Positions 33,998-44,019 of a stretch of 64,000 bases of DNA are shown here, in pieces. Location of the stretch: the NCBI RefSeq assembly GCF_900249755.1, contig NZ_LT976853.1:1644575-1708574 (forward strand), read 5' to 3'. Source of the DNA: Cupriavidus taiwanensis (lineage in GTDB: Bacteria > Pseudomonadota > Gammaproteobacteria > Burkholderiales > Burkholderiaceae). The position numbers and the translations under genes are program-made. The notes beneath the pieces are model-generated. The model made no database searches, was not told where the DNA came from, and saw only the letters and a list, made by a program, of their open reading frames with translations. The number at the start of each line of letters is the position of its first letter. Position 1 is the first letter of the stretch.

Positions 33998-35794
33998 TTA
34001 GGGAATGGCAGGGGAGTCGGGAACGCGCCGGCGCGCCTGAAGCTCGCCGGCGAAGGGAAAGTTGGACACCGCGACGCGGCGCCAGTCGTGTGCGATGACA
34101 TGCATCGGCACGCGCGCGCCCAGTTCGGCAAACGCTTGCGGCGATAGCAGCGCGACCGCGCGCGGGCCATGCTGCCACGCGTCGACGAAGGCATCGATGG
34201 TCGGCAGCCACTTGCGCGGCTCCTGCGCGGCGCCGAAGGCCAGTTCGTCGGCCTGCGCCACCATGGTCAGCGGATGGCGCAGGTAGAACGGCAGCGTATG
34301 GTCGAGCATGCCGACACCGTACAGCGGCATGCCGGGGCGCAGCACGCGCTCGATCGGCGCGGCCAGGTCGATGCCGGAGGCGGAACGGCCGATGGCTTCG
34401 TGGCCGAGCAGCGCGATGGAAAACGCCAGCAGCATGCCGAAGGCATAGCCCGTGACACTGGCCATGCGGCCCTGGCGCCGAAGCAGCCACAACGCCGCGG
34501 CGGCACTTGCCATCACCAGCGCGAAGGCCAGTGCCGCCCATATCGCATAGCCGCGGTACAGCGCATTGGGCGTATTGTTGGCATCCAGGGTGGCCACCAC
34601 CGGGCTGGCCAGCAGGCCGATGGCGCCGACCACCAGCATGGCGCGCAATTGCCGGGTCCAGGCACGCGAGCTGGCCTGCGTCAGTGCCACGCCGGCCAGC
34701 ATGCCGAGCGCGGGAAATATCGGCACGATGTAGCCCGGCAGCTTCGAGCCCGACAGGCTGAAAAACCCGAAGATCGACACCGCCCACAAGGCCGCCATCA
34801 GCGCGGGCTGGAACGGCGGGCGGGTGCCGGTTGCGTGCGCCACGCCGGCGCGCTGCGTGACCGCGCGGACCATGCCCGGCAGCAACCCCAGCCACGGCAG
34901 GAAGCCTCCGACCAGCAGCGGCACGAAGTACCAAGGCGCGCCGGTGCGCGCGTGCACGGTCGAGGTATAGCGCTGCCAGTGCTCATGGACAAAGAAGAAG
35001 CGCAGGAATTCCGGGTTGCGCCGCGCCACCAGCCAGTACCACGGCACCGCCACCAGCAGCATCAGCGCGATCCCGGCCGGCGCATGCAGTCGCCGCCACA
35101 GGGCCAGGTCGCGCGTCGCGGCGGTGTAGAGCACCAGCACCAGTCCCGGCAGCGCCACGCCGACCAGCCCCTTGGTCAGCACCGCGACGCCCATCGCGGC
35201 CCAGCACGCCAGCATCCAGCGGCGGCGCGCGGCCGCTGTCGCCGCCGGATGCTGCGCCAGCAGCAGGCTCGCCAGTACGCAGGCCATGGCGCCGGACAGC
35301 GTCATGTCGAGCGTGTTGAAATGCGCGGCGACGTTCCACATCGGCGCGCTGGCCAGCACCAGCCCGGCCATCAGCCCGGCCCGCGCGCCGAACCAGCGTG
35401 CCGCCGCCAGCATCGACATCCCTGTCCCCACCGCGCCAGCCAGCGCCACGCATAGCCGCGCCTGCCAGTCGCCGATGCCGAACAGCGTGTACGCGACCGC
35501 CGTCATCCACATGTGGAAAGGTGGTTTCTCGAAGTACTTCAGGCCGTCGTAGCGGATCGTGACCCAGTCGCCGCTGCTCAGCATCTCGCGCGCGATCTCG
35601 GCATAGCGGCCTTCGTCGGGGCCCAGCAGGTGGCGCACGCCGAGCGTGCCGAACCATAGCAGCGCAAAGCCGATCGCGACCAGCGACAGCGTCAGCGCCG
35701 GAACGCCGGCCACGCGCGCGGCGTGCCAGGGCGCGGCCGGCTGCGCGAGGCCAAGCGCGGGCTCGGCGGCAAGGCGATCGGAACGGTGCGGCAT
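33998..35794 (-). CDS. arnT: Lipid A 4-amino-4-deoxy-L-arabinose transferase family glycosyltransferase
   Basis: A roughly 598-residue inner-membrane GT-83/PMT-type enzyme with about a dozen membrane segments, which moves L-Ara4N from undecaprenyl phosphate to lipid A, lowering envelope charge. Diagnostic GPDEGRYAEIAREMLSSGDW after the first membrane segment, FEKPPFHMWMTAVAY, and FNTLDM in the next loop. ATG at 35794 is used; a TTG at 35821 would add nine residues, and neither has a strong ribosome site. It is divergent from a PmrA-like response regulator, with a TTAA-N7-TTAA box between them. Confidence 0.85.
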   Translation of the reverse strand: MPHRSDRLAAEPALGLAQPAAPWHAARVAGVPALTLSLVAIGFALLWFGTLGVRHLLGPDEGRYAEIAREMLSSGDWVTIRYDGLKYFEKPPFHMWMTAVAYTLFGIGDWQARLCVALAGAVGTGMSMLAAARWFGARAGLMAGLVLASAPMWNVAAHFNTLDMTLSGAMACVLASLLLAQHPAATAAARRRWMLACWAAMGVAVLTKGLVGVALPGLVLVLYTAATRDLALWRRLHAPAGIALMLLVAVPWYWLVARRNPEFLRFFFVHEHWQRYTSTVHARTGAPWYFVPLLVGGFLPWLGLLPGMVRAVTQRAGVAHATGTRPPFQPALMAALWAVSIFGFFSLSGSKLPGYIVPIFPALGMLAGVALTQASSRAWTRQLRAMLVVGAIGLLASPVVATLDANNTPNALYRGYAIWAALAFALVMASAAAALWLLRRQGRMASVTGYAFGMLLAFSIALLGHEAIGRSASGIDLAAPIERVLRPGMPLYGVGMLDHTLPFYLRHPLTMVAQADELAFGAAQEPRKWLPTIDAFVDAWQHGPRAVALLSPQAFAELGARVPMHVIAHDWRRVAVSNFPFAGELQARRRVPDSPAIP

Positions 35795-35940
35795 GCGGGA
35801 GAGGCTCGGTGGGCGGAACAATGTGGCGCGGCAGGCGGCGATGGGCCGGCGCGGGCTGGCCCGGCCATGTCCACGCCGGCGAGGCGCGCCGCGTTGTAAG
35901 GGCAGGCGCCTGAAAAGTCATCGCAGAATAATCCGCGAAC

Positions 35941-35957
35941 CTTAATGGCACATTAAG
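35941..35957. promoter_or_regulatory. Candidate PmrA-type box between arnT and the response regulator
   Basis: CTTAAT-GGCAC-ATTAAG carries two TTAA cores (35942-35945 and 35953-35956) separated by 7 bp, i.e. an 11-bp period, the same spacing as in the reported PmrA box. It lies 45 bp before the regulator start and about 150 bp before arnT. Site assignment is by pattern and context. Confidence 0.55.
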
Positions 35958-36002
35958 CCGGCGCGCGCACAATGCGGTGATACCTCCGCGCCACTCGAGA
36001 AC

Positions 36003-36674
36003 ATGAAACTCCTTATCGTTGAAGACGACCCGATGCTGGGCGACGGCCTGCGGCGCGGCCTGCAGCTGCTCGACTACGCGGTCGACTGGTTCCGCAATGG
36101 CACGGAAGCCGACCACGCACTCGGCCTGGCCCACTACGATGCCGTGGTGCTGGACCTGGGCCTGCCGGGCGAAGACGGCATGACGCTGCTGGCGCGCTGG
36201 CGCGCGCGCGGCAGCCGCATCCCGGTGATCGTGCTGACCGCGCGCGACGCCATCGACAGCCGCATCGGCGGGCTCGATGCCGGCGCCGACGACTACCTGG
36301 TCAAGCCGGTCGCGCTCGATGAACTGGCCGCGCGGCTGCGCGCGGTCACGCGCCGCGCGGCGGGAATGTCCGCGCCGGTGTGGCAGCACGGCGCGCTGGC
36401 GTTCCACCCGGCGGCGCGCCAGGCGTACTGGCACGGCAAGCCGGTCGAACTGACCAGCCGCGAAGCCATGCTGCTGGAGCTGCTGCTGGCGCACCCCAAC
36501 CGGCTGCTGACGCGCGAGGTGCTGCGCGACAAGCTCTATGACTGGCAGGGCGGGACCGAGAGCAACGCGCTCGAGGTCCACATCCACCACCTGCGCCGCA
36601 AGATCCATCCCAAGATCGTGCGCACCTTCCGCGGCGCCGGCTACACGCTGGGCGCGGCCGAGGATTGCACATGA
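36003..36674 (+). CDS. OmpR/PmrA-like DNA-binding response regulator
   Basis: A 223-residue regulator. Receiver domain residues 1-115 with acidic pocket E7-D8-D9, phospho-acceptor D51 (VVLDLGLPGEDG), T79 and K101. The C-terminal OmpR winged helix begins about 128 and includes ELTSREAMLLELLLAHPNRLLTREVL and NALEVHIHHLRRKI. The gene overlaps the histidine kinase by ATGA and is divergent from arnT, arguing for control of lipid A modification; QseB/TctD-like functions are alternatives. Confidence 0.92.
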   Translation: MKLLIVEDDPMLGDGLRRGLQLLDYAVDWFRNGTEADHALGLAHYDAVVLDLGLPGEDGMTLLARWRARGSRIPVIVLTARDAIDSRIGGLDAGADDYLVKPVALDELAARLRAVTRRAAGMSAPVWQHGALAFHPAARQAYWHGKPVELTSREAMLLELLLAHPNRLLTREVLRDKLYDWQGGTESNALEVHIHHLRRKIHPKIVRTFRGAGYTLGAAEDCT

Positions 36675-38059
36675 CGCTGCAGCGCAGGCTGGTGCTGGCG
36701 GTGCTGGTTGCCGCGCCGGTGGTATGGCTGCTGACCATCGGCATGACCTACGTGCGCGCCCGGCACGAGATCAACGAACTCTACGACACCGACATGGTGC
36801 GCATGGCGCTGCAGATGCAGTCGGTGGTGCCGCTGGTCGACATCGCCGCCGGCATGTCGCGCGCGCGCGTGCCGCGGCTCGACCAGGGCGACCTGGGCGA
36901 CGCCGGACTGGGCGACCTGGCCATCGCCGCGTGGCTGCCCGACGGCAAGCCGCTGCATATCGATCCCGACGGCGACAAGCTGCCGCGCGCCGAGGGCGTC
37001 AAGGGCTTTACCGACGTCACGCTCGGGCGCCAGCGCTGGCGGCTCTATTACCTCGACGATGACGACACCGGCTGGCGCGTGTGCGTGGGCCAGCAACTGG
37101 GCGAGCGCAACGAGCTGATCCTGTCCTACATCGCCGCGCAGGTGTTGCCGTGGGCCGTGGGCCTGCCGCTGCTGATCGGCCTGCTGATCTGGTTCATGCG
37201 CCGCGCCATGGCGCCGGTGCGGACGTTGTCCACGGATATCGAAGCGCGCGCTCCTGACGATCCCCGTCCGCTCAGCCTCGCTGCCGTGCCCGGCGAACTG
37301 GTGCCGCTGGTGCACGCGATGAACCGCCTGCTGGCGCGCGTCTCCGATTCGATCGAGCATGAGCGGCGCCTGACGGCCGATGCCGCGCACGAGATGCGCA
37401 CGCCGCTGGCCGCGCTCAAGGCGCAGTGGGAGATCGCCGAGCGCTCGCCCGACCATGACGAGCGCGCGCTGGCGCGGGCCAATGTCGCGGCCGGCATCGA
37501 CCGGATCAGTCGGCTGGTGTCGCAGTTGCTGACGCTGAGCCGGCTCGAGGACGCCGCCGCGCTGCCGGCGCGCCAGCCGGTCAACTGGGTGCCGGTGGCA
37601 CAGCAGGCGCTGTCAGACTGCCTGGCGCTGGCGCAGCAGAAGCAGGTCGACGTGGAACTGGCGTGGCCGCCGCCCGGCCAGGCGCCCTTGCCGGTCGCGG
37701 GCGACCCCGCGCTGCTGTCGCTGCTGCTGCGCAACCTGCTCGACAACGCGATCCGCTACAGCCCGCCGGGCGCGCTGGTGCGGGTCGATTTCCGGCCCGA
37801 CGGCATCACCGTGCGCGACCAGGGTCCTGGGGTCGCGCCGGAGCTGCTGGCGCGGCTCGGCGACCGTTTCTTCCGTGGCGGCGCCGGGCAGCGCGAACAG
37901 GGCCACGGCCTGGGCATTTCCATCGCGCGGCGCGTGGCGCGGCTGCATGGGCTGGAGATGGTGTTTGCGAACGGGGCAGACCGGGCCAACGGGACCGACG
38001 ATGGCGCGGACACCGGTACCGGCAACGGCCTGGCCGTGCGCATCTTCCACGGCGGCTGA
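36671..38059 (+). CDS. Sensor histidine kinase (PmrB/QseC-like)
   Basis: A 462-residue inner-membrane kinase. Membrane segments at about residues 7-28 and 158-180 enclose a periplasmic sensor loop rich in acidic residues (DQGDLGDAGLGD, DPDGDK, YLDDDDTGW), which could bind cations or polymyxin-like peptides. A HAMP region follows, then the phospho-acceptor H240 in DAAHEMRTPLAAL and a HATPase domain with NLLDNAIRYSPPG and GHGLGISIARRV. ATG at 36671 overlaps the regulator stop. A terminator follows at 38068. Confidence 0.92.
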   Translation: MTLQRRLVLAVLVAAPVVWLLTIGMTYVRARHEINELYDTDMVRMALQMQSVVPLVDIAAGMSRARVPRLDQGDLGDAGLGDLAIAAWLPDGKPLHIDPDGDKLPRAEGVKGFTDVTLGRQRWRLYYLDDDDTGWRVCVGQQLGERNELILSYIAAQVLPWAVGLPLLIGLLIWFMRRAMAPVRTLSTDIEARAPDDPRPLSLAAVPGELVPLVHAMNRLLARVSDSIEHERRLTADAAHEMRTPLAALKAQWEIAERSPDHDERALARANVAAGIDRISRLVSQLLTLSRLEDAAALPARQPVNWVPVAQQALSDCLALAQQKQVDVELAWPPPGQAPLPVAGDPALLSLLLRNLLDNAIRYSPPGALVRVDFRPDGITVRDQGPGVAPELLARLGDRFFRGGAGQREQGHGLGISIARRVARLHGLEMVFANGADRANGTDDGADTGTGNGLAVRIFHGG

Positions 38060-38067
38060 AAAGACAA

Positions 38068-38095
38068 CGCCCCGCACGGTTTCCCGTGCGGGGCG
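38068..38095. terminator. Bidirectional hairpin between convergent kinase and tex genes
   Basis: CGCCCCGCACGG and CCGTGCGGGGCG form a 12-bp stem with a 4-nt loop. There is no long T-run but it is the only structure in the 56 bp between two convergent genes. Confidence 0.7.
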
Positions 38096-38115
38096 TGGTG
38101 CCTGGGCAGTTGCGC

Positions 38116-40464
38116 TCAGCGCTTGAGCTTGGCGAACGCCGCGGCCATGGCGCCGGCCGGCTCCGGCTCGCGGCGGCCGCCATTGAAGCCCTTGCCGCCG
38201 CCATTGCGCTGGCCGCCACGGTCGCCACCACCGGCGCGCGGCGCGGCCTGGCCGGGCTCGTCATCGAGCCGCATCGACAGGCCGATGCGGTTGCGCTTGA
38301 CGTCCACCTCCATCACCTTGACCTTGACGATCTGGCCGGCCTTGACCACTTCGTGCGCGTCCTTGACGAACTTGTTCGACAGCGCCGAGATATGGACCAG
38401 GCCGTCCTGGTGCACGCCGATATCGACAAAGGCGCCGAACGCCGCCACGTTGGTGACCACGCCTTCGAGCACCATGCCGGGCTGCAGGTCCTTCACGTCC
38501 TCGACGCCCTCCTGGAAGGTCGCGGTCTTGAACTCCGGACGCGGGTCGCGGCCCGGCTTTTCCAGTTCGGACAGGATGTCGCGCACGGTGGGCAGGCCGA
38601 ACGACTCGTCGGTGAATGTTTCCGGCGACAGGCCGCGCAGCGCCTCGCGGTTGCCCATCACATCGCGCAGCCCCTTCTTGACGTGGTCCAGGATGCGCTG
38701 CACCACCGGGTACGCTTCCGGGTGCACCGACGAGCGGTCGAGCGGGTTGTCGCCGTCATTGATGCGCAGGAAGCCGGCGGCCTGCTCGAAGGTCTTGTCG
38801 CCCAGGCGCGGCACCTGCTTCAGCGCATTCCGGTTGGAGAAGGCGCCGTTGGCGTCGCGGAACTCGACGATATTGCGCGCCAGCACCGAGTTCAGCCCCG
38901 ACACACGCGCCAGCAGCGGCGCCGAGGCGGTGTTGACGTCGACGCCCACGGCGTTGACGCAATCTTCGACCACCGCGTCGAGCGCGCGCGCCAGTTCGCG
39001 CTGGTTGACATCGTGCTGGTACTGGCCCACGCCGATCGACTTGGGATCGATCTTGACCAGCTCGGCCAGCGGATCCTGCAGCCGCCGCGCGATCGACACC
39101 GCGCCGCGCAGCGACACATCCAGGTCCGGGAATTCCTTGGCGGCCAGCTCGGAGGCCGAGTAGACCGACGCGCCGGCTTCGCTGACCACGATCTTGGTCA
39201 GCTTCAGCTCGGGCATCTGCTTCATCAGGTCCTGCACCAGCTTGTCGGTCTCGCGGCTGGCGGTGCCGTTGCCGATCGATACCAGTGCCACATTGTGTTG
39301 TTTTGCCAGCCGTGCCAGCGTGGCGAGCGAGCCGTTCCAGTCGCGGCGCGGCTCGTGCGGGTAGATGGTGGCGGTGTCCAGCAGCTTGCCGGTGCTGTCG
39401 ACCACGGCGATCTTGCAGCCGGTGCGGATGCCGGGGTCGACGCCCATCACTGACTTGGGACCGGCGGGCGCGGCCAGCAGCAGCTCATGCAGGTTGCGGC
39501 CGAACACCTTGATGGCCTCGCTCTCGGCGGTTTCGCGCAGCTGCGTCAGCAGTTCGGTCTCCAGGTGCGGCTGCACCTTGACGCGCCAGCACCAGCGGCA
39601 CACGTCGCCCAGCCACTTGTCGGCGGGGCGGCCCAGCTGCTGGATGCCGACATGGCGCGCGATCATGCCTTCGCACGGGTGCGGCACCATCGCGTCCTGT
39701 TCTTCGCCCAGGCCCAGCTTGACCATCAGCACGCCGGCATTGCGGCCGCGGAACAGCGCCAGTGCGCGATGCGACGGCACCGTGCGGATGGTTTCGCTGT
39801 AGGCGTAATAGTCGCGGAACTTCTCTTCCTCGGCGGTTTCCTTGCCCTCCATCACGGTGGAAGACACCACGCCGTTGGTCCACAGGTGCTCGCGCAGCTT
39901 GCCCAGCAGCTCGGCGGTCTCGCCGAACTGCTCGGACAGGATGTCGCGGGCGCCGTCCAGCGCGGCCTTCACATCGGGCACGCCGCCTTCGGCAGTGGGA
40001 TTGCCGTTGACGTACTTCGCGGCCTCGGTTTGCGGGTCGAGCGTGGGATCGGCCAGCAGCGCCAGCGCCAGCGGCTCCAGCCCGCATTCGCGCGCGATCT
40101 GGGCGCGGGTGCGGCGCTTGGGCTTGTAGGGCAGGTAGAGGTCTTCCAGCGCCTGCTTGGTTTCGGCGGCTTCGATCGCGGCCTGCAGCTCGGGCGTGAG
40201 CTTGCCTTGCTCTTCGATCGACGCCAGGATCGCGGCGCGGCGGTCTTCCATGTCGCGCAGGTACAGCAGCCGCTCTTCCAGGTTGCGCAGCTGCGTGTCG
40301 TCGAGGTTGCCGGTCACTTCCTTGCGGTAGCGGGCGATGAAGGGGACGGTGGCGCCTTCATCGAGCAGCGCCACGGCCGCGGCCACCTGGCGGGGCTGCA
40401 CGGACAGTTCGGCCGCGATGAGCGAGACGATCTTTTGCGAGACGGATGCGGGCAGGTTGGACAT
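38116..40464 (-). CDS. tex: Transcription accessory protein Tex
   Basis: A 782-residue RNA-binding protein of the Tex/Spt6-core family that interacts with transcription and is essential or important in several bacteria. Order: N-terminal helical Tex domain ([42 protein letters not shown]), YqgF-like nuclease fold with [18 protein letters not shown], helix-hairpin-helix ([16 protein letters not shown]), and C-terminal S1 domain ([31 protein letters not shown]). A Gly/Arg-rich tail follows. Length normal. Confidence 0.96.
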   Translation of the reverse strand: MSNLPASVSQKIVSLIAAELSVQPRQVAAAVALLDEGATVPFIARYRKEVTGNLDDTQLRNLEERLLYLRDMEDRRAAILASIEEQGKLTPELQAAIEAAETKQALEDLYLPYKPKRRTRAQIARECGLEPLALALLADPTLDPQTEAAKYVNGNPTAEGGVPDVKAALDGARDILSEQFGETAELLGKLREHLWTNGVVSSTVMEGKETAEEEKFRDYYAYSETIRTVPSHRALALFRGRNAGVLMVKLGLGEEQDAMVPHPCEGMIARHVGIQQLGRPADKWLGDVCRWCWRVKVQPHLETELLTQLRETAESEAIKVFGRNLHELLLAAPAGPKSVMGVDPGIRTGCKIAVVDSTGKLLDTATIYPHEPRRDWNGSLATLARLAKQHNVALVSIGNGTASRETDKLVQDLMKQMPELKLTKIVVSEAGASVYSASELAAKEFPDLDVSLRGAVSIARRLQDPLAELVKIDPKSIGVGQYQHDVNQRELARALDAVVEDCVNAVGVDVNTASAPLLARVSGLNSVLARNIVEFRDANGAFSNRNALKQVPRLGDKTFEQAAGFLRINDGDNPLDRSSVHPEAYPVVQRILDHVKKGLRDVMGNREALRGLSPETFTDESFGLPTVRDILSELEKPGRDPRPEFKTATFQEGVEDVKDLQPGMVLEGVVTNVAAFGAFVDIGVHQDGLVHISALSNKFVKDAHEVVKAGQIVKVKVMEVDVKRNRIGLSMRLDDEPGQAAPRAGGGDRGGQRNGGGKGFNGGRREPEPAGAMAAAFAKLKR

Positions 40465-40678
40465 CGTGGAACGCAGCGTGAGACGCGGTCAGTCGAAAGC
40501 GGGGCATTTTGCCACAAGCGCGCGGGCGTCCGGCGGGCGCGGCGGCCTGGCTGCCGCGGGAGGCGTTGCGCGCACGTGCGCGGGGGCTGGCGGGCAGGCC
40601 GCGGTACGGCCCGGATGCTAGAATCCGGACATGATCGTCAAGTCCCGCCCGGCCGCCGCCAAGGCCATCCTCCCGGCC

Positions 40679-41425
40679 ATGCCAATCTTCGCCAACGTGC
40701 CCGAATCTTTCCTGATCCGCCGCGGCGCCCTGGCCGCCGTGGCCGTGGCGGCCTGCGCCGTGCTGATGCCGCTGCGCGCGGCGCAGGCGCAGGCGTCGGC
40801 GCCCGCCGCCAGTGCTGCACCCGCTGCCGCACGCGACTTTGCCGCCGAGCGCAAGGCCATCGGCGATTCGCGCGCATGGACCAACTACCGCTTTGCCGCC
40901 GCCGAGCGCGAGTGCTACAGCAAGTTCTTCGTCACCCACTGCATCAACAACGCCAAGGAAATCCAGCGCGAAGAGCTGCAGGTGCTGCGCAAGCGCGAGC
41001 TGGAAGTGGGCGAGGCCGAGCGCGCCCACCGCGCCGCCGAGCGCGACCGCGAACAGGCCCTGCGCCGCGCCGAGTTCGAGGCCAGCCAGCCGCAGCGTGC
41101 CGCCAGCGAGCAGTCCAGCCGCGAGGCGTTCGAGAAAAAGCAGCAGGAACAGCAGCTGCGCGACGCCCAGCGCCAGGCCGATGCCCCGCAGCGCGCCGCC
41201 AACGCCCAGGCCTATGAAAAGAAGCAATCCGACTTCGATGCGCGCATGCAGGAGGCGCAGCAGAAGGGCGCGGAACAGGCCCGCCAGCGCGAGGAGAACG
41301 TGAAGGCATACGAAGCCAAGCAGCGCGACCTCGAACAGCGCCAGAAGGCGCTGGAAGAGCGGCGCGCCAAGGCCCGGGAGCAGCAACAGGCCCCGGCGTC
41401 GGCGCCGCGTCCGTTCGGCTTCTGA
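40679..41425 (+). CDS. Exported coiled-coil protein of unknown function
   Basis: A 248-residue protein from the ATG at 40679; an ATG at 40631 would extend it by 16. I prefer the later start because a TAGAAT -10-like element lies at 40619-40624, so transcription would begin near 40631, and because the Sec signal (FLIRRGALAAVAVAACAVL, ending at AQA) is then better placed. After a short Cys-containing segment (ECYSKFFVTHC) the rest is almost entirely charged alpha-helix with REEL, KKQ, REE heptads, typical of a periplasmic coiled coil. No catalytic motif. It has no clear partner; it is followed by a DUF465 gene. Confidence 0.75.
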   Translation: MPIFANVPESFLIRRGALAAVAVAACAVLMPLRAAQAQASAPAASAAPAAARDFAAERKAIGDSRAWTNYRFAAAERECYSKFFVTHCINNAKEIQREELQVLRKRELEVGEAERAHRAAERDREQALRRAEFEASQPQRAASEQSSREAFEKKQQEQQLRDAQRQADAPQRAANAQAYEKKQSDFDARMQEAQQKGAEQARQREENVKAYEAKQRDLEQRQKALEERRAKAREQQQAPASAPRPFGF

Positions 41426-41457
41426 GCCCCGGCACGGTGATGGCAGCGGAGGCATAG

Positions 41458-41661
41458 ATGGACAGCAACCTGAACACCCTGGAACGGCGCATCATGGAGT
41501 TGCAGATCGAGCACCGCGATCTCGACTTCCTGATCGACCGGCTGGCCGGCGATGCGGTCCATGACGAACTGCAGCTGCGCCGGCTGAAGAAGCGCCGGCT
41601 CAAGCTGAAGGACGCCATCACGCTGCTGCAGCTGCAGCTCGAACCCGACGTGCCGGCCTGA
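41458..41661 (+). CDS. DUF465 (YdcH-like) small coiled-coil protein
   Basis: A 67-residue helical protein with the DUF465 pattern: LERRIMELQIEHRDLDFLIDRL followed by the Lys/Arg-rich LRRLKKRRLKLKDAI. Family members are abundant, uncharacterised, cytoplasmic proteins. It starts 32 bp after the coiled-coil gene, with GCGGAGG before the ATG, and so is probably co-transcribed with it. Confidence 0.85.
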   Translation: MDSNLNTLERRIMELQIEHRDLDFLIDRLAGDAVHDELQLRRLKKRRLKLKDAITLLQLQLEPDVPA

Positions 41662-41739
41662 GCGCCCCTGGCGCTTCTTTCCCGGGCCCCGCCGATCGCC
41701 GCCGGCCTGACTGGCGGCTCATACAACATTCCCCCTCAC

Positions 41740-43938
41740 TTGTCCGATCTTCCCGATTCCCCCGAGTTGTCCCTGGACGACGCCCCCGACGCCACCGACG
41801 CTACCGATGCCGCGGCGCCCGCCCATGCCGCGCAGGCAGACGCTGGCGCCAGCCGCGGCGCCGAGCTGGCCACCATCTTCGCCGACACCGGCACGCTGGC
41901 GCAGGCCATTCCCGGCTACCGGCCGCGCGCGTCGCAGCACAAGATGGCCGAGGCCGTCGCCGACGCGATCGCGCAGAATGATTCCGTCATCGTCGAGGCG
42001 GGCACCGGCACCGGCAAGACCTACGCCTACCTGGTGCCGGCCATGCTGTGGGGCGGCAAGGTAATCCTGTCGACCGGCACCAAGAACCTGCAGGACCAGC
42101 TGTTCCTGCGCGACATCCCCACCGTGCGCCACGCGCTCAACGTGCCGGTCTCGGTGGCGCTGCTCAAGGGGCGCGCCAATTACGTCTGCCACTATCACCT
42201 GGAGCGCGCGCAGGCCGGCGGCCGCCTGGCCTCGCGCCAGGATGCGGCGTGGCTGCGCGAGATCGGGCGCTTTATCAAGGAAACCGCCACCGGCGACAAG
42301 GCCGAGCTGGCGTCGGTGCCGGAGAACGCGCCCGTGTGGCAGATGGTGACCTCCACGCGCGACAACTGCCTCGGCTCGGAATGCCCGCATTACAAGGACT
42401 GCTTCGTGATGCGCGCGCGCAAGGAAGCGCAGCAGGCCGACGTGGTGGTGGTCAACCACCACCTGTTCTTTGCCGATGTGGTGCTGCGCGACACCGGCAT
42501 GGCCGAGCTGCTGCCAACGGCCAACACCGTGATCTTCGACGAAGCGCACCAGCTGCCCGAGACCGCCACGCTGTTCTTCGGCGAGACCCTGTCGACCAGC
42601 CAGTTGCTGGAGATCGCGCGCGATACCGTGGCCGAGGGGCTGTCGCACGCGCGCGATGCGGTCGACTGGGTGGCGCTGGCCGCGCCGCTGGAACGCGCCA
42701 CGCGCGACCTGCGCCTGGCCTTCAACAAGGACAACGCGCGCCTGGCGCTGGGACAGATCGAGGCCGACCGCCGCATCGCCGAGCCCTTCAACGAGACCCT
42801 CGATGCGCTCGACGCGGCGCTGTCGGACTTCGTCGAAATGCTCGAAAGCCAGGCCGAGCGCGCCGAATCGCTGCAGCAATGCCACCGCCGCGCGCTCGAG
42901 TTGGCCAACAAGCTGGCCGCCTGGCGCACCGATGCGGCGGCCGCGCCGGCACCGCAAGCGGCGGGCGAGGGGAAGGACGAGGCTGAGGCCGCGCCCGCCC
43001 CGTCCACCGGCCCGGAGACCGTGCGCTGGGTCGAGGTGTTCTCGCACACCGTGCAGCTGCACCGCACGCCGCTGTCGATCGCGCCGATCTTCACGCGCCA
43101 GCGCGACGGCCAGCCGCGCGCGTGGGTCTTCACCTCGGCGACGCTGTCGGTGAAGGGCAATTTCACCCACTACGCCGCGCAGCTGGGGCTAGACAAGGAC
43201 CGCTCGCTGACGCTGCCCAGCCCGTTCGATTACGCCAAGCAGGGCCTGCTGTACGTGCCGCGCGACATGCCCGCGCCACAGTCGCCGCAGTTCACCGATG
43301 CCGTGGTGGAGGCGGCGCTGCCGCTGATCGAGGCGGCCGGCGGGCGCACCTTCCTGCTGTGCACCACGCTGCGCGCCGTGCAGCGGGCCTCGGACCTGCT
43401 CTACGATGCCTTTGCCGAGCGCGGCCTGAATCTGCCGCTGCTGGTGCAGGGCCAGGCCAGCCGCACCGAGCTGCTGGACCGCTTCCGCGAGCTGGGCAAT
43501 GCGGTGCTGGTCGGCAGCCAGAGCTTCTGGGAAGGCGTCGACGTGCGCGGCGAGGCGCTGTCGCTGGTGATCATCGACAAGCTGCCGTTCGCGCCGCCCG
43601 ACGATCCGGTGCTGGCCGCGCGCATGGAAGTGCTGCAGAAAAAGGGGCTGAGCCCGTTTGCCGTGCACCAGCTGCCGCATGCGGTGATCACGCTCAAGCA
43701 GGGCGCGGGGCGGCTGATCCGCTCGGAATCGGACCGCGGCGTGCTGGCGATCTTCGACACGCGCCTGGTGGAGAAACCCTACGGGCGCCAGATCTGGCAG
43801 AGCCTGCCGCCGTTCACGCGCACGCGCGAGGCGGCCACGGTGGTGCGCTTCCTGGAGTCGCTGCGCGGCCCGGACAAGGCGCCCGCCGATACCGCCGATA
43901 CCGCCGAGGGCGACGCCGGGGATCCGGCCGTCGACTGA
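41740..43938 (+). CDS. DinG/YoaA-family ATP-dependent DNA helicase (XPD-like, Fe-S)
   Basis: A roughly 732-residue superfamily 2 helicase that unwinds 5' to 3' and acts in DNA repair. Walker A EAGTGTGKTYAYLVP near residue 86, DEAH box VIFDEAHQLPE near 266, and motif VI region QGAGRLIRSESDRGVL near 650. Four cysteines for a [4Fe-4S] cluster are visible: one in NYVCHYH, then CLGSECPHYKDC. No ATG precedes the core; the best start is TTG at 41740, or TTG at 41767. The N-terminus and C-terminus are acidic, Ala/Asp-rich and likely disordered. Confidence 0.9.
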   Translation: MSDLPDSPELSLDDAPDATDATDAAAPAHAAQADAGASRGAELATIFADTGTLAQAIPGYRPRASQHKMAEAVADAIAQNDSVIVEAGTGTGKTYAYLVPAMLWGGKVILSTGTKNLQDQLFLRDIPTVRHALNVPVSVALLKGRANYVCHYHLERAQAGGRLASRQDAAWLREIGRFIKETATGDKAELASVPENAPVWQMVTSTRDNCLGSECPHYKDCFVMRARKEAQQADVVVVNHHLFFADVVLRDTGMAELLPTANTVIFDEAHQLPETATLFFGETLSTSQLLEIARDTVAEGLSHARDAVDWVALAAPLERATRDLRLAFNKDNARLALGQIEADRRIAEPFNETLDALDAALSDFVEMLESQAERAESLQQCHRRALELANKLAAWRTDAAAAPAPQAAGEGKDEAEAAPAPSTGPETVRWVEVFSHTVQLHRTPLSIAPIFTRQRDGQPRAWVFTSATLSVKGNFTHYAAQLGLDKDRSLTLPSPFDYAKQGLLYVPRDMPAPQSPQFTDAVVEAALPLIEAAGGRTFLLCTTLRAVQRASDLLYDAFAERGLNLPLLVQGQASRTELLDRFRELGNAVLVGSQSFWEGVDVRGEALSLVIIDKLPFAPPDDPVLAARMEVLQKKGLSPFAVHQLPHAVITLKQGAGRLIRSESDRGVLAIFDTRLVEKPYGRQIWQSLPPFTRTREAATVVRFLESLRGPDKAPADTADTAEGDAGDPAVD

Positions 43939-43964
43939 TCACTGCGAACCGCAGGCAAAGAAAA

Positions 43965-43997
43965 ACGGGACGGTCATCCGACACGTCCCGTTTTTTT
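43965..43997. terminator. Bidirectional terminator between helicase and bamD
   Basis: ACGGGACG (43965-43972) and CGTCCCGT (43984-43991) with a run of seven T on the plus side and A residues on the other, so it serves both convergent genes. Confidence 0.88.
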
Positions 43998-44019
43998 CAT
44001 GCCCGCTGCAAGGCCGGCG

